In this document: positions 17,348-26,660 of the stretch, in pieces
Layout of the letters: each line of letters opens with the position of its first letter
Numbering within the stretch: position 1 is the stretch's first letter
Assembly: GCF_043099315.1 (NCBI RefSeq)
Contig: NZ_CP170746.1
Direction: 5' to 3' (one strand)
DNA: 64,000 nt
Source of the DNA: Chlorogloeopsis fritschii
GTDB taxonomy: Bacteria; Cyanobacteriota; Cyanobacteriia; Cyanobacteriales; Nostocaceae
Notes under the pieces: generated by a model
What the model was told of the DNA's origin: nothing
Databases searched by the model: none
What the model saw: the letters and a program-made list of their open reading frames with translations, nothing else
Position numbers and translations under genes: made by a program

Positions 17348-18946
17348 ATGACCAAAGCACCTGTTGCTCCCGTGGTGCTAGTCATTTTAGACGGATGGGG
17401 CTACTGCGAGGAGATACAAGGAAATGCTATTGCCGCTGCTAATACTCCGGTAATGGATAGCTTATGGGCAGCATATCCGCACACCCTTATCCGCACATCA
17501 GGAAAAGCCGTGGGGTTGCCAGAAGGTCAAATGGGCAACTCTGAAGTTGGTCATTTGAACATTGGTGCTGGGAGGGTTGTACCCCAAGAGTTGGTACGCA
17601 TTTCTGATGCCGTCGAAGATGGTTCCATCCTGCAAAATCCAGCACTTGTCAACATTTGCCAACAAGTCAAAAGTCGCAATGGCAAGTTGCACATAGTCGG
17701 GCTTTGTTCTGAGGGTGGGGTACATTCGCACGTCAGCCATCTATTCGGACTACTTGATCTAGCTAAAGCTCAAGGAATATCAGAAATTTGCATACATGCC
17801 ATCACTGATGGTCGTGATACCGCTCCCACAGAGGGTGTCAATGCAATTGCGCTGCTCCAAAATTACATCGAGCGCATTGGGGTAGGACGCATAGTTACCC
17901 TCAGCGGGCGGTACTACGCGATGGATCGCGATCGCCGTTGGGATCGCGTTAAACGCGCCTATGACGTGATGACACAAGATAGTCCCGGCAGTGGTTGTTC
18001 TGCTTTAGAAATTCTGCAAGCATCATATGCAGAAGGTGTCACAGATGAATTTGTCGCTCCAGTCAGAATTGCACCTGGAGCCGTAGAAGCAGGAGATGGG
18101 GTAATATTTTTCAATTTCCGTCCCGATCGCGCCAGACAACTAACTCAAGCGTTTGTTAGTCCGGAATTTAACGGTTTTGAAAGACAGCAAATTACCCCAT
18201 TGGAATTTGCCACTTTCACTCAGTACGATCCAGACTTAAAAGTTGCAGTCGCTTTTGAACCGCAAAACCTTAGCAATATTTTGGGCGAAGTTATTTCTCA
18301 ACATGATTTAAAGCAGTTTCGCACCGCAGAGACCGAAAAATACGCCCATGTCACCTACTTCTTCAACGGCGGACTAGAAGAACCTTTTCCAGGAGAAGAC
18401 AGGGAACTAGTTAACAGTCCAATGGTTGCTACCTATGACAAAGCACCGACAATGTCAGCCGAAGCAGTCACAAATGTAGCAGTAGCAGCAATTGAAAAGG
18501 AAATTTACTCTCTTGTTGTGATTAACTACGCTAATCCAGACATGGTGGGACACACAGGGCAAATTGAGGCCACAGTTAAAGCCATTGAAACTGTGGATAG
18601 CTGTTTGGGTCGATTGCTGGCAAGCGTGAGCAAAGTTGGAGGTACAGCAATTATCACTGCCGACCACGGTAACGCAGAATATATGATAGATGAGGGGGGT
18701 AATCCCTGGACAGCTCACACTACCAACCCAGTTCCCTTAATTGTGGTGGAAGGAGAGAAAGCAAAAATCCCCGGACATGGCGCAAATGTTGCCTTGCGAA
18801 ACGATGGTAAGTTAGCCGACATCGCCCCCACAATTCTGGAGATTTTACAGATTCCTCAACCGCCAGAAATGACCGGGCGATCGCTGGTAAATTCTGCCGA
18901 GTATGATGTGCAATTGCCTCGCACTCCCGCGCAGGTTGGGCTGTAG
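17348..18946 (+). CDS. gpmI: 2,3-bisphosphoglycerate-independent phosphoglycerate mutase
   Basis: A 532-residue iPGM of the alkaline phosphatase superfamily, interconverting 3- and 2-phosphoglycerate in the cytosol. Metal and nucleophile motifs are intact: VLVILDGWG (metal Asp), GNSEVGHLNIGAGRV (Ser nucleophile), HAITDGRDTAP, RYYAMDRDRRWDR, ITADHGNAE and AHTTNPVP. The length is normal for cyanobacteria. I set the start at ATG 17348 (MTKAPVAPVVLVILDG); the in-frame codons upstream to 17267 are not conserved in the family. An AT-rich hairpin region follows before secG. Confidence 0.97.
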   Translation: MTKAPVAPVVLVILDGWGYCEEIQGNAIAAANTPVMDSLWAAYPHTLIRTSGKAVGLPEGQMGNSEVGHLNIGAGRVVPQELVRISDAVEDGSILQNPALVNICQQVKSRNGKLHIVGLCSEGGVHSHVSHLFGLLDLAKAQGISEICIHAITDGRDTAPTEGVNAIALLQNYIERIGVGRIVTLSGRYYAMDRDRRWDRVKRAYDVMTQDSPGSGCSALEILQASYAEGVTDEFVAPVRIAPGAVEAGDGVIFFNFRPDRARQLTQAFVSPEFNGFERQQITPLEFATFTQYDPDLKVAVAFEPQNLSNILGEVISQHDLKQFRTAETEKYAHVTYFFNGGLEEPFPGEDRELVNSPMVATYDKAPTMSAEAVTNVAVAAIEKEIYSLVVINYANPDMVGHTGQIEATVKAIETVDSCLGRLLASVSKVGGTAIITADHGNAEYMIDEGGNPWTAHTTNPVPLIVVEGEKAKIPGHGANVALRNDGKLADIAPTILEILQIPQPPEMTGRSLVNSAEYDVQLPRTPAQVGL

Positions 18947-19035
18947 AAGAATAATGAGTTATGAATTATGAATGAAAATTCAGTAAAATTCATAATTTAT
19001 AATTCATAATTATCCATTACATTTACATTGCTACC

Positions 19036-19269
19036 ATGACCGTTAGTAACGTCGTACAAGGCATTTGGGTTTTTTCTGCTATAGCTTTGGTTGTTCTGGT
19101 CTTACTACATAGCCCCAAAGGTGATGGCATTGGAGCCATCGGCGGACAAGCCCAGTTATTTAGCAGCACTAAGAGTGCAGAAAATACTTTAAACCGAGTT
19201 ACTTGGGCACTGACAGTTATTTTTCTCGGTTTAACTGTGGTTTTAAGTGCCGGTTGGCTCCCTAAATAA
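19036..19269 (+). CDS. secG: preprotein translocase subunit SecG
   Basis: A 77-residue membrane protein with two helices (about residues 8-27 and 53-72) flanking the conserved loop SPKGDGIGAIGGQAQLFSS, diagnostic of SecG. It assists SecYE in moving proteins across the cytoplasmic or thylakoid membrane. The gpmI-secG order is seen in other cyanobacteria. The AT-rich inverted stretch between them (AATTATGAAT with ATTCATAATT) may form a hairpin. Confidence 0.95.
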   Translation: MTVSNVVQGIWVFSAIALVVLVLLHSPKGDGIGAIGGQAQLFSSTKSAENTLNRVTWALTVIFLGLTVVLSAGWLPK

Positions 19270-19287
19270 GGGTAGGGGGATAGGGAG

Positions 19288-20181
19288 ATGGGAGGAAAAA
19301 CCCAACACCCCATATCCAACACTCAAAAAAGTTTTATTTGGCGGCGTTTACTGGCATTTTTAGGATTAGCTGCGATCGCTGGACTGCTCGTTATCTTAAT
19401 TAACGTGCAGTCTTTTGCTATGTTTCCACAGGCGCGCGATTTTTTAACCAAAACACCACAATATCCAAAAGTTACTAAAATTCCTTCCCCAAAACCCCAT
19501 TCCCTACCACCCACGTTAGCTCAGTGGCAAGATCCCACTAACAGCGGAGATTATTTTTCCCAAGTAGCACCTACGCAAGTAGGCTATTTAGTCTGGTCGC
19601 AATTTCCTGTTACGGTTTACATAGAAACCCCAAAAGCTATCAGCACCCGGCAGGCTGAAACTTGGGTAAATGAAGTTTTACAAGCTGTGCAAGAGTGGAA
19701 TCCTTATTTACCTCTAAAAGTAGTAGAAACACCTGAAGTGGCTGATATTACAATTTTGCGGAAAGCTCCACCACTTCAGTTTTCCCCAGGCAATAAATTT
19801 CCTCGTGCCCGTTCTGCGCTAACTACTTACGTTTTATATACAAAAGAAAATTTTTTATACCATCGCTTTAACATCTTGTTGCATCCCAGTCAAACAGGTA
19901 AATATCTTTTGGCAGCAGTACGCCACGAATTAGGACACGCACTGGGGATATGGGGACACAGTCAAATAGAAAGTGATGCTTTATATTTTTCCCAAGTTCG
20001 CAATCCACCGCCAATTTCTCCTAGAGATGTAAATACGCTGAAGCGGGTGTATGAACAGCCAACAAGTTTGGGATGGACTTTGTCGAAGGCAGAGAGAACT
20101 CAGAGCGCCCTCCGGGTTCACAGTTCCCTGGGCGTGGGAAACCCGCCTTCAGGACTGATTCACCGCACGGCGTTAGCGTAA
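19288..20181 (+). CDS. matrixin-like zinc metalloprotease, membrane-anchored or secreted
   Basis: A 297-residue protein with an N-terminal hydrophobic segment (LLAFLGLAAIAGLLVILINV, about residues 14-33) and an extracytoplasmic catalytic domain. The zinc motif HELGHALGIWGHS has the two His, the Glu and the third His of the metzincin HExGHxxGxxH pattern. It starts 18 bases after secG, so they may be co-transcribed. The last 30 or so residues (from QSALRVHSSL) are encoded by the beginning of a GC-rich dispersed repeat (about 20100-20265), so the native C-terminus has probably been replaced by repeat-derived sequence. Confidence 0.82.
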   Translation: MGGKTQHPISNTQKSFIWRRLLAFLGLAAIAGLLVILINVQSFAMFPQARDFLTKTPQYPKVTKIPSPKPHSLPPTLAQWQDPTNSGDYFSQVAPTQVGYLVWSQFPVTVYIETPKAISTRQAETWVNEVLQAVQEWNPYLPLKVVETPEVADITILRKAPPLQFSPGNKFPRARSALTTYVLYTKENFLYHRFNILLHPSQTGKYLLAAVRHELGHALGIWGHSQIESDALYFSQVRNPPPISPRDVNTLKRVYEQPTSLGWTLSKAERTQSALRVHSSLGVGNPPSGLIHRTALA

Positions 20182-20265
20182 AGCCCTGCGGGCATGGCTG
20201 CGCGGTAAGCGCAGCGTGTCGCTTTGCGACTTAGCTCCTCCACAAGGAGGCTCTGAAGTTCGGTG
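20100..20265. repeat. GC-rich palindromic dispersed repeat
   Basis: A stretch with GGCGTTAGCGTAA, GCCCTGCGGGC, GCGCGGTAAGCGC and GCTCCTCCACAAGGAGGCTC, rich in short palindromes and much higher in G+C than its surroundings. Related motifs occur at about 2380-2450 (CTACGCTAACGC, GCGAGGAGC). It extends into the 3' end of the protease gene. Such repeats are abundant in Nostocales genomes. Confidence 0.55.
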
Positions 20266-20322
20266 GGGCAGTAGGCAGAAGGAATGAATTTTATTTAATC
20301 AATTTTTGAGAACATAGAAAAA

Positions 20323-21657
20323 ATGCAATCTGAATTCAACTTTTTTCAAAACTGGTATCCTATCTTACCTATTGAAGATATCGATCCCCATCTGCCAACT
20401 GCTGCAACTATTTTGGGAATTAACCTCGCAATCTGGAAACCCAAATCATCTGAGACTTATCGAGTTTTTTTAGATCAATGTCCTCACCGTCTGGCTCCTT
20501 TAAGTGAAGGGCGTGTTGATGAAAAGACGGGTAATCTAATGTGTAGCTATCATGGGTGGCAATTTGATGTTCAAGGAATATGCACCCACATTCCCCAAGC
20601 AGAAAATCCCGAATTGGTGACTAAAAATCAAAAAAATTTGTGCGCGGTGGCGTTACCTTGTCGCCAACAAAATGATTTGCTGTGGGTTTGGCTCGATCCT
20701 CAATCTGCAGAACAGGCAGAAACTACACCATTACCTCTGTCACCCCAAATAGATGCAAGCAAAGGTTTTGTTTGGTCTTCTTTTGTACGCGATCTGGAAT
20801 ATGACTGGCAAACACTAGTTGAGAATGTAGCAGATCCGAGTCATGTTCCTTTTGCTCATCATGGTGTGCAGGGCGATCGCAACAAAGCAAAACCAATTCC
20901 AATTGAAATTGAGGAATCAACAGCAAATTTGATTGTGGGGGCTACCTCTGGGCGCTTTCAAACCACAATTACGTTTGAGCCGCCTTGCCGTTTGGAATAT
21001 GCTATTGGTTTTGGCAATGGAGGAAAGCAGATCGGACTAATTACCTACTGCATTCCGGTATCTCCGGGTAAGTCTAGAATTATCGCTCAGTTCTCCCGTA
21101 ACTTTGCCAAAACACTCCATCATCTCACTCCACGTTGGTGGGATCACATTCATAACCGCAACATGGTTATTGACGGAGATATGATTCTTCTACGTCAACA
21201 AGAGTATTTGCTCCAACAACAACAATCAGTTGCCAGCTGGAAAACTGCTTACAAGATGCCTACAAGTGCAGATCGCTTGGTAATTGAGTTTAGGAATTGG
21301 TTTGATAAATATTGTCATGGTAGTTTACCGTGGAGCGAAGTTGGAATCAGTGTTCCAGAAAGCTCGAATATCAATGAAAGCCGCGAAGTAGTCTTGGATC
21401 GCTACAGACAACACACCCAGCATTGCAGTAGCTGTCGAGGGACACTGAAAGTCATACAGCGCTTGCAAGCTTTTCTTTTGGCATACTTTGTGATTACTGT
21501 TTCTGGAGTTGCTATACTTCCCGATGCTCTGCGATTGAAGTTTGGTTTACCTCTTGTTGCGATCGCACTACTGGGTTTGGCAGCTTATAGTTGGCTAAAG
21601 TTATGGCTGATGCCTAAGTTTTATTTTGTTGATTACGTACACGCGGAACGGAAATAA
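20323..21657 (+). CDS. Rieske 2Fe-2S oxygenase, pheophorbide a oxygenase type
   Basis: A 444-residue oxygenase. Rieske ligands are C53/H55 (DQCPHRLAP) and C74/H77 (MCSYHGWQ). The mononuclear iron site is in NVADPSHVPFAHHG. A C-terminal CxxC (QHCSSCRG) and two membrane helices (about 385-435) match the PAO/Tic55/PTC52 family, which acts in chlorophyll metabolism or thioredoxin-regulated membrane oxygenation. The annotation covers the family; the actual substrate (pheophorbide a or another tetrapyrrole) is not certain, since cyanobacteria are not established to use the plant breakdown pathway. Monocistronic. Confidence 0.9.
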   Translation: MQSEFNFFQNWYPILPIEDIDPHLPTAATILGINLAIWKPKSSETYRVFLDQCPHRLAPLSEGRVDEKTGNLMCSYHGWQFDVQGICTHIPQAENPELVTKNQKNLCAVALPCRQQNDLLWVWLDPQSAEQAETTPLPLSPQIDASKGFVWSSFVRDLEYDWQTLVENVADPSHVPFAHHGVQGDRNKAKPIPIEIEESTANLIVGATSGRFQTTITFEPPCRLEYAIGFGNGGKQIGLITYCIPVSPGKSRIIAQFSRNFAKTLHHLTPRWWDHIHNRNMVIDGDMILLRQQEYLLQQQQSVASWKTAYKMPTSADRLVIEFRNWFDKYCHGSLPWSEVGISVPESSNINESREVVLDRYRQHTQHCSSCRGTLKVIQRLQAFLLAYFVITVSGVAILPDALRLKFGLPLVAIALLGLAAYSWLKLWLMPKFYFVDYVHAERK

Positions 21658-21682
21658 AGGGGAACGGGGAACAGATAAAAAA

Positions 21683-21710
21683 AGCCTCTCAGAACGAGAG
21701 GCTAGAACTA
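21683..21710 (-). terminator. terminator of the 1045-aa protein gene
   Basis: AGCCTCTC (21683-21690) and GAGAGGCT (21696-21703) form an eight-base stem. Read on the minus strand it is followed by seven T residues, so it ends transcription of the gene at 21738-24875; it may also stop the convergent Rieske gene. Confidence 0.8.
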
Positions 21711-21737
21711 GATTCAGCGGAGACAACTTAAATTTAT

Positions 21738-24700
21738 TTACAGCACAAAAGCTACTGCAAGTGCCCCTGCCAGTGCAGAGAATACGCCAGAGACGATCGC
21801 TGTAGCAAATAACCACCAAGCTGCCGATGCTGCGGCTTTGCGGGTTTCTTCGGCTTGGCGCTGTGCTTGATGCTTGACTTCTTCTAAGCGCCGCTGGGCT
21901 TCTTGTTGGATGCGTTCTGCTCGTTGTAAGACGCTATTACGTGCCCGTTCAATTTGATCGACAATGCGGTTAGCATCTTCCTCAGAAATGTCATCGCGGG
22001 AACTCAAGATTGCAACATATGTCTCGCGATTAAAAGCAGACAAGCGATCGCGTAATGCTTCAAATCCTGCTTGTGGATCTTCAAACAACTTGCGCACATC
22101 TCGCTTGATCCCGTCGTAGTTGAGTTCCGGACGCTCTAAGGAGTTGAGGTAGTTGCGGATACGGGCAAAAATTCCCTCAATCGTGTCTTGAATACGTCGC
22201 TGAATACCCCGCACTTGTTCGACAAAGTTATCACGTACTGATACTATTGTATCTGCAATTCGTGCCGCTTCTTCATCGCTGAGGTCTTCCCGCAGTTTTA
22301 ACAGGGCAATAATCGTGTCGCGATCAAAGTGGGAAAGGCGATCGCCTAAACTTTCCATACCCACACGCGGATCGTGTAACAACAAAGACAAATCGCGTTT
22401 GATGCCTTCTGGATTAAGTTCATCCTTGCCAGTACGCCGGAGATATTCTTCCAGATAATCCCGGAAATTTTGCACTCTTTGCTGTGTCCGAGTGGCTAAA
22501 CGACGCGGAGCACGTACAATGTTGCGGATTGAGTTTTGTACGGAATCGATGACTTGATTAACTTGCTCTTCGCTCAAATCTTTACGTTGACTGAGCAATT
22601 TTACTAAGGTATCTCGATCCACTTGCGATAAGCGTCGCCGTAGAGCGATCGCTCCTTCTTTGGGATTTTCAAACAATCGATTCAAATCCCGCTGAATACC
22701 TTCTGGATTGAGTTCATCTTTCCCAGTATTGCGCAGATAATCTGCAATTATGGTCGTGACAGAATCGTACTGTTCCTTGGCTTTATCTAATGCTACTTGC
22801 GGCGCGTGGCGAACACTCTGCCACGATTCTTCAACCGAATTAATAATTTGATTTACTTGATCTTCGCTCAAATCTTGCCGCTGACTGAGCAATGTCACTA
22901 AAGTATCGCGATCAAATCGAGATAAACGCGCCCGAATCGCCGCCATCCCAGCTTGCGGATCTTCCAGAAGTCTCTTTAATTCGGCTCTAATGGCGTTGGG
23001 ATTTAGCTCATCTTTGCCAGTATTGCGCAGATATGACTCTAGATTTAACCACAGCGATTCTGCTTGATATTTTGCTTGATCTGCCAGCCCTTTGGATTCT
23101 ACTAAAACGCGATCGCGCTGTCTTTCCAATTCGTCTAGAATTGCGTCTGTTTCTTCGGGCTGAATATCATTGCGTGACAGCAGTATCTCTCGCATTGATT
23201 GGCGATCAAATGCTGATAAGCGCCGAGAGATAGTTTCATAATCTGCATCGGAATCTTCCAATAAAGGTTTAAAACCTTGCGAAATACCTTCTGGAGTTAA
23301 TTCTGATTTCGGAGTGACGAGTAAATAGCTCTCCACGCGGCGTTGCAAGTCTTGTGCTATCTCTCTTTCTTCCTCGGCGGTAACCGTGACTAACACCGAT
23401 TGGCGAACAGCTTCCAAATTATCAGCAATTCGTTGGATTTCTGCTTGAGTTAAAAGACCGCGTTGTTGCAGAATATTAACAAAATCGCTGCGGGAAAGTC
23501 TCTCTAACTCCCGCCGCACTGTTCCCGGATCGGCAGCAGGATCGTAGATGACATCGCGAAATTCTTGAGCAATTCTGTCCCCGCTCAACTGCCAAGCATA
23601 GGTGTTGAGCAAGTAGTTTTCTACATCTGTACGGATAGGACTGTAAGGCTGCTTTGGTGTAGGCAATCCTAACTTATCTGCTTGTTCGGTGGCTTTGTCT
23701 TTAGCTGTGGTCAGAATACCTAAGATTTTTTCCACATCCAAATCCGACAAATCAGTACGTCCCAAAACAATACCAGTTAAAGCTGTGATCCCCTGTTGTA
23801 ATGTCCGTTGGATCGGCCCTGGGGTTGTCTCTTGGGCTGCTTTTTGATCCGCTTCTTTCGCAGAACGCATTTCTGACATCAACTCATCCAGCTTGCGGTT
23901 GAGTTCGTCTGTGTTTGTCTGTCCTGGCTGAAGAGACTTGACATAGTCAATCAATTCACCCATCCTGTCTTGGGGACGAGCTTGCCCTCCTACTGTCTGC
24001 TGCCAAACACTATATAAGGTATCAGCAATCCGCTTGACTTCTCGCTTGGAAAGGTCGGTACGGCTGCTAACTAAGTTGACAAATGTTTGGCGATCAATGT
24101 TGCGAAGGTCACCGCTAGCAGCGATTTCCCTAACTTGGGGATCGCTAAGTAGATTTTCAAAATCCTTGCGAATTTGTGAAAAATCTAGCTCTGGAGGGCG
24201 CACCATTTCTAAATAGTCTTCAATTTGGTCGCGCACGCTACTAGGGTCGATCGCACTACCTAGCTCTCGGCGTACCGCAGCAGCCGCAGCTTCAGCAGTT
24301 GCCACAACTTGCTGGTTCACGGCTTTTGCACCTAATGCAGCGGTGGCTGTGCCCATAATCGCCTGCAAGCCAGCAGTTGCAGTGTTAATGATATTACCAA
24401 CGAAAGAACCTACAGTCGTCGAACTAACCCAAACTAGCAACAAAAAGTAGGCACCCCAAATTACCAAACCCAGGATTGCTCCCAGCCCTGGACTGAAAAT
24501 CACTAAACTAAGCTTGACCGCCAAAAAACAAGCGATCGCTAAAGCAATAGTCACTGTGACTAATGTCCAAAGTCCCACCGCAGTACCTATTTTGCGGATT
24601 GTTCCACCGAAACTACCAACTTCTCCGTGGTCTGAGTCCGAACTGGATGGACGTCCCAAGTAAGAAATACCTGCAGCAACGGAAAGATTAGTTAATACCA

Positions 24701-24875
24701 ATTGGATTGCAAAAGCCAGGATCACGCCAGAGAGTAAAGCGGTAAAAAAGCGTGGCCCGGCAGTCAGAACAGATGTTTGTGCTGGCGATACCGGTGCTGG
24801 CGGGTCTACTATAACTTGTGCTAGCCAAAATAGTGGTTTATGAAGTCCTAGCGTGATTTCCGTACTCTGAAACAT
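21738..24875 (-). CDS. large membrane protein with at least seven ~60-residue helical repeats
   Basis: A 1045-residue protein I cannot name. The N-terminus has several hydrophobic helices (about 38-62, 100-150, 160-175) and the C-terminus has one more pair (from AAWWLFATAIVSG). Between them at least seven repeats follow the plan [DE]LxxxxIxxxxxxLLxDP...L..[FVI]DR.T...LLxxRxDLSxExxxxIxDxI, clearest in the last five. The repeats are charged and helical, with coiled coil. This suggests a membrane-anchored scaffold or mechanosensitive-type structural protein. No enzyme motif is seen. It has its own terminator (21683) and stands alone upstream of Hlips; the 24876-25377 region shows only promoter-like AT-rich DNA. 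Confidence 0.8.
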   Translation of the reverse strand: MFQSTEITLGLHKPLFWLAQVIVDPPAPVSPAQTSVLTAGPRFFTALLSGVILAFAIQLVLTNLSVAAGISYLGRPSSSDSDHGEVGSFGGTIRKIGTAVGLWTLVTVTIALAIACFLAVKLSLVIFSPGLGAILGLVIWGAYFLLLVWVSSTTVGSFVGNIINTATAGLQAIMGTATAALGAKAVNQQVVATAEAAAAAVRRELGSAIDPSSVRDQIEDYLEMVRPPELDFSQIRKDFENLLSDPQVREIAASGDLRNIDRQTFVNLVSSRTDLSKREVKRIADTLYSVWQQTVGGQARPQDRMGELIDYVKSLQPGQTNTDELNRKLDELMSEMRSAKEADQKAAQETTPGPIQRTLQQGITALTGIVLGRTDLSDLDVEKILGILTTAKDKATEQADKLGLPTPKQPYSPIRTDVENYLLNTYAWQLSGDRIAQEFRDVIYDPAADPGTVRRELERLSRSDFVNILQQRGLLTQAEIQRIADNLEAVRQSVLVTVTAEEEREIAQDLQRRVESYLLVTPKSELTPEGISQGFKPLLEDSDADYETISRRLSAFDRQSMREILLSRNDIQPEETDAILDELERQRDRVLVESKGLADQAKYQAESLWLNLESYLRNTGKDELNPNAIRAELKRLLEDPQAGMAAIRARLSRFDRDTLVTLLSQRQDLSEDQVNQIINSVEESWQSVRHAPQVALDKAKEQYDSVTTIIADYLRNTGKDELNPEGIQRDLNRLFENPKEGAIALRRRLSQVDRDTLVKLLSQRKDLSEEQVNQVIDSVQNSIRNIVRAPRRLATRTQQRVQNFRDYLEEYLRRTGKDELNPEGIKRDLSLLLHDPRVGMESLGDRLSHFDRDTIIALLKLREDLSDEEAARIADTIVSVRDNFVEQVRGIQRRIQDTIEGIFARIRNYLNSLERPELNYDGIKRDVRKLFEDPQAGFEALRDRLSAFNRETYVAILSSRDDISEEDANRIVDQIERARNSVLQRAERIQQEAQRRLEEVKHQAQRQAEETRKAAASAAWWLFATAIVSGVFSALAGALAVAFVL

Positions 24876-25377
24876 TTTATTTCCTTCCTCTAAGCTTTAT
24901 GCTAGGTATAAAAAAATACTAACTTTGCCAATCAACTTTTACCTCTTTATCTGTAGCCATACCCAACTCTTTAGCTCAGAATCGTGGAAATTAGCCTCCT
25001 ACGGCATCCATCGTAGGTCTGATACCTGCATCCGGCATTGGATATAAGTTTTTCTCACTAATGCACTAGCTTTGTATCTGCTGTATCTTTTATGTAAATA
25101 TACTTAGTTGAAAGTTAAAATTAACATTTATTTAGAGTTCTATTTTTTATCACTCTCTTAAGGTATATTATCTGATTCAAAAAAAGCTGTAAGAATCGGC
25201 CATTAGAAGTGCCTGTACTTTGTACCCATAGGAATACGGCAACACAGTTATGGGTAGCTAAATTTAAGTTATGTAAAGAGCAGTTCCAAATTATAAGGTT
25301 TAGTTATTAGCACACTAAAAAGTACTAATAACTAACAGTGACTAAAAATAGTCAGCAAAATTAATTTTGGGGGAAAA

Positions 25378-25581
25378 ATGGAATCTCGTCCTTCTACTAA
25401 TTTGCCACCAATTGCTACAGAATATAACGGCAAAGATCGTAATGCTTTTCTGTTTGGCTGGAATCCGCAAGCTGAATTGTGGAATGGCCGTTTAGCAATG
25501 ATTGGTTTCCTTGCTTATTTATTGTGGGATTTGGCTGGTTATAGCGTCCTACGTGATGTTTTGCACCTAATTGGTTACTAA
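25378..25581 (+). CDS. high-light-inducible protein (Hlip), copy 1
   Basis: A 67-residue one-helix CAB-like protein. NPQAELWNGRLAMIGF contains the ExxNxR chlorophyll-binding motif, followed by one membrane helix and a conserved YSVLRDVLHLIGY tail. Hlips bind chlorophyll and carotenoid and protect photosystem assembly under light stress. First of three tandem copies; it lacks the METKETRP extension of the others. A ribosome site GGGGG lies seven bases upstream of ATG 25378. Confidence 0.95.
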   Translation: MESRPSTNLPPIATEYNGKDRNAFLFGWNPQAELWNGRLAMIGFLAYLLWDLAGYSVLRDVLHLIGY

Positions 25582-25690
25582 ATAACTTTTTTGGGTTTGG
25601 GGTTAGGAAATTGCACTTCTAACTCAATATATAGACACAAGTAATTGTGCCTTAATCGATCATCATGAACTAGATTCTGGAGACAAAAAA

Positions 25691-25903
25691 ATGCAAACTA
25701 AAGAAACTCGTCCTTCTACCGATATACCACCAGTTGCTCAAGCTTATAACGGTGTTGATCGCAATGCTTTTCTGTTTGGTTGGAATCCCCAAGCCGAGTT
25801 GTGGAACGGGCGTTTGGCAATGATTGGCTTTTTGGCTTATTTGCTTTGGGATTTAGCAGGTTATAGCGTTTTGCGCGACATATTACATCTTGCTGGTTAC
25901 TAA
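25691..25903 (+). CDS. high-light-inducible protein (Hlip), copy 2
   Basis: A 70-residue Hlip nearly identical to its neighbours from VDRNAFLFGWNPQAELWNGR to the end, with ExxNxR and one membrane helix. Upstream ATTCTGGAGAC provides a ribosome site. It differs from copy 1 at the N-terminus and by DILHLAGY at the end. The 109-base spacer from copy 1 lacks an obvious terminator, so the three may form one transcript. Confidence 0.95.
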   Translation: MQTKETRPSTDIPPVAQAYNGVDRNAFLFGWNPQAELWNGRLAMIGFLAYLLWDLAGYSVLRDILHLAGY

Positions 25904-25946
25904 CCTTCAGTAAATGCAAAACAGTTAATTTTGAAGGAGAAAAACA

Positions 25947-26159
25947 ATGGAAACTAAAGAAACTCGTCCTTCTACCGATCTACCACCAGTTGCTCAAGCT
26001 TACAACGGCGTTGATCGTAATGCATTTATCTTTGGCTTTAATCCCCAAGCTGAGTTATGGAATGGGCGTTTAGCAATGATTGGCTTTCTAGCTTATTTGC
26101 TGTGGGATTTAGCAGGTTACAGCGTTTTGCGCGACGTATTGCACTTGATTGGATATTAA
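25947..26159 (+). CDS. high-light-inducible protein (Hlip), copy 3
   Basis: A 70-residue Hlip with the chlorophyll-binding ELWNGR motif and one membrane helix; the N-terminal METKETRPSTDLPPVAQAYN is almost that of copy 2, showing recent duplication. It carries IFGFNPQ where the other copies have LFGWNPQ, so an aromatic next to the pigment motif differs. AAGGAG precedes the ATG. A strong palindrome (26253-26283) follows and may end the Hlip transcript. Confidence 0.95.
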   Translation: METKETRPSTDLPPVAQAYNGVDRNAFIFGFNPQAELWNGRLAMIGFLAYLLWDLAGYSVLRDVLHLIGY

Positions 26160-26252
26160 TTAAATAAGAAGTGAGGAGTGGGGAGTTAGGGATCAAAATA
26201 CTAACTCTTCATTTCTTAATTTCAAGGCGATCGCGTGTGGTAACAGTGAAAC

Positions 26253-26283
26253 TCTCGTTACCAGGTTAAACCTGGTAACGAGA
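26253..26283. repeat. 31-bp near-perfect palindrome (14-bp arms)
   Basis: TCTCGTTACCAGGT (26253-26266) is perfectly inverted at 26270-26283 around TAA. A degenerate relative lies at about 40901-40935 (CTCGTTACCAGATTAAACCT), so this is a dispersed repeat. It lies between the convergent Hlip and metal-binding genes and could act as a bidirectional terminator. Confidence 0.65.
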
Positions 26284-26325
26284 AACTTCTTGTTCCTCAC
26301 TTTTAGTAGAGTAATTTTTTTGAGA

Positions 26326-26520
26326 TTAAGCAATCGTATATCCAGCGTTGGCAATCGCATTCTTGATTGCTGTTTCTGGTGCGTTAGTTTCTACTAACAC
26401 TATTTTGGTTTTAGTATCTGCTTGCACAGTAGCGCTAGCATCTATTGTTTGAACCGCTTTAGTAATAGTATCAGCACAAGCGGAACAAGCCATATTAGGA
26501 ACTTTTAGTTGCAGTGTCAT
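26326..26520 (-). CDS. heavy-metal-associated (CopZ/Atx1-like) protein
   Basis: A 64-residue HMA-domain protein, starting MTLQLKVPNMACSACADTI, with the metal-binding MxCxxC at about residues 10-15 and the ferredoxin-like pattern of copper chaperones. The frame extends upstream to 26643, but residues before MTLQLKV are not family-like and contain a partial copy of the MTLQL start, so I place the start at 26520. It stands alone, without a neighbouring Cu-ATPase. Metal (Cu or another) is not proven. Confidence 0.85.
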   Translation of the reverse strand: MTLQLKVPNMACSACADTITKAVQTIDASATVQADTKTKIVLVETNAPETAIKNAIANAGYTIA

Positions 26521-26660
26521 AAGCTGAAATGAGTTATCTGTTGCAGATTGAAATGAGAAAATGTACTTCCCATCATTGCAGTTTGGGTGTGCTGCGTTCA
26601 ATCTTGAATTAATCATAAAATCTTCACTTAACTGGAGAGTCAAGGGTAAATTTATAATTT

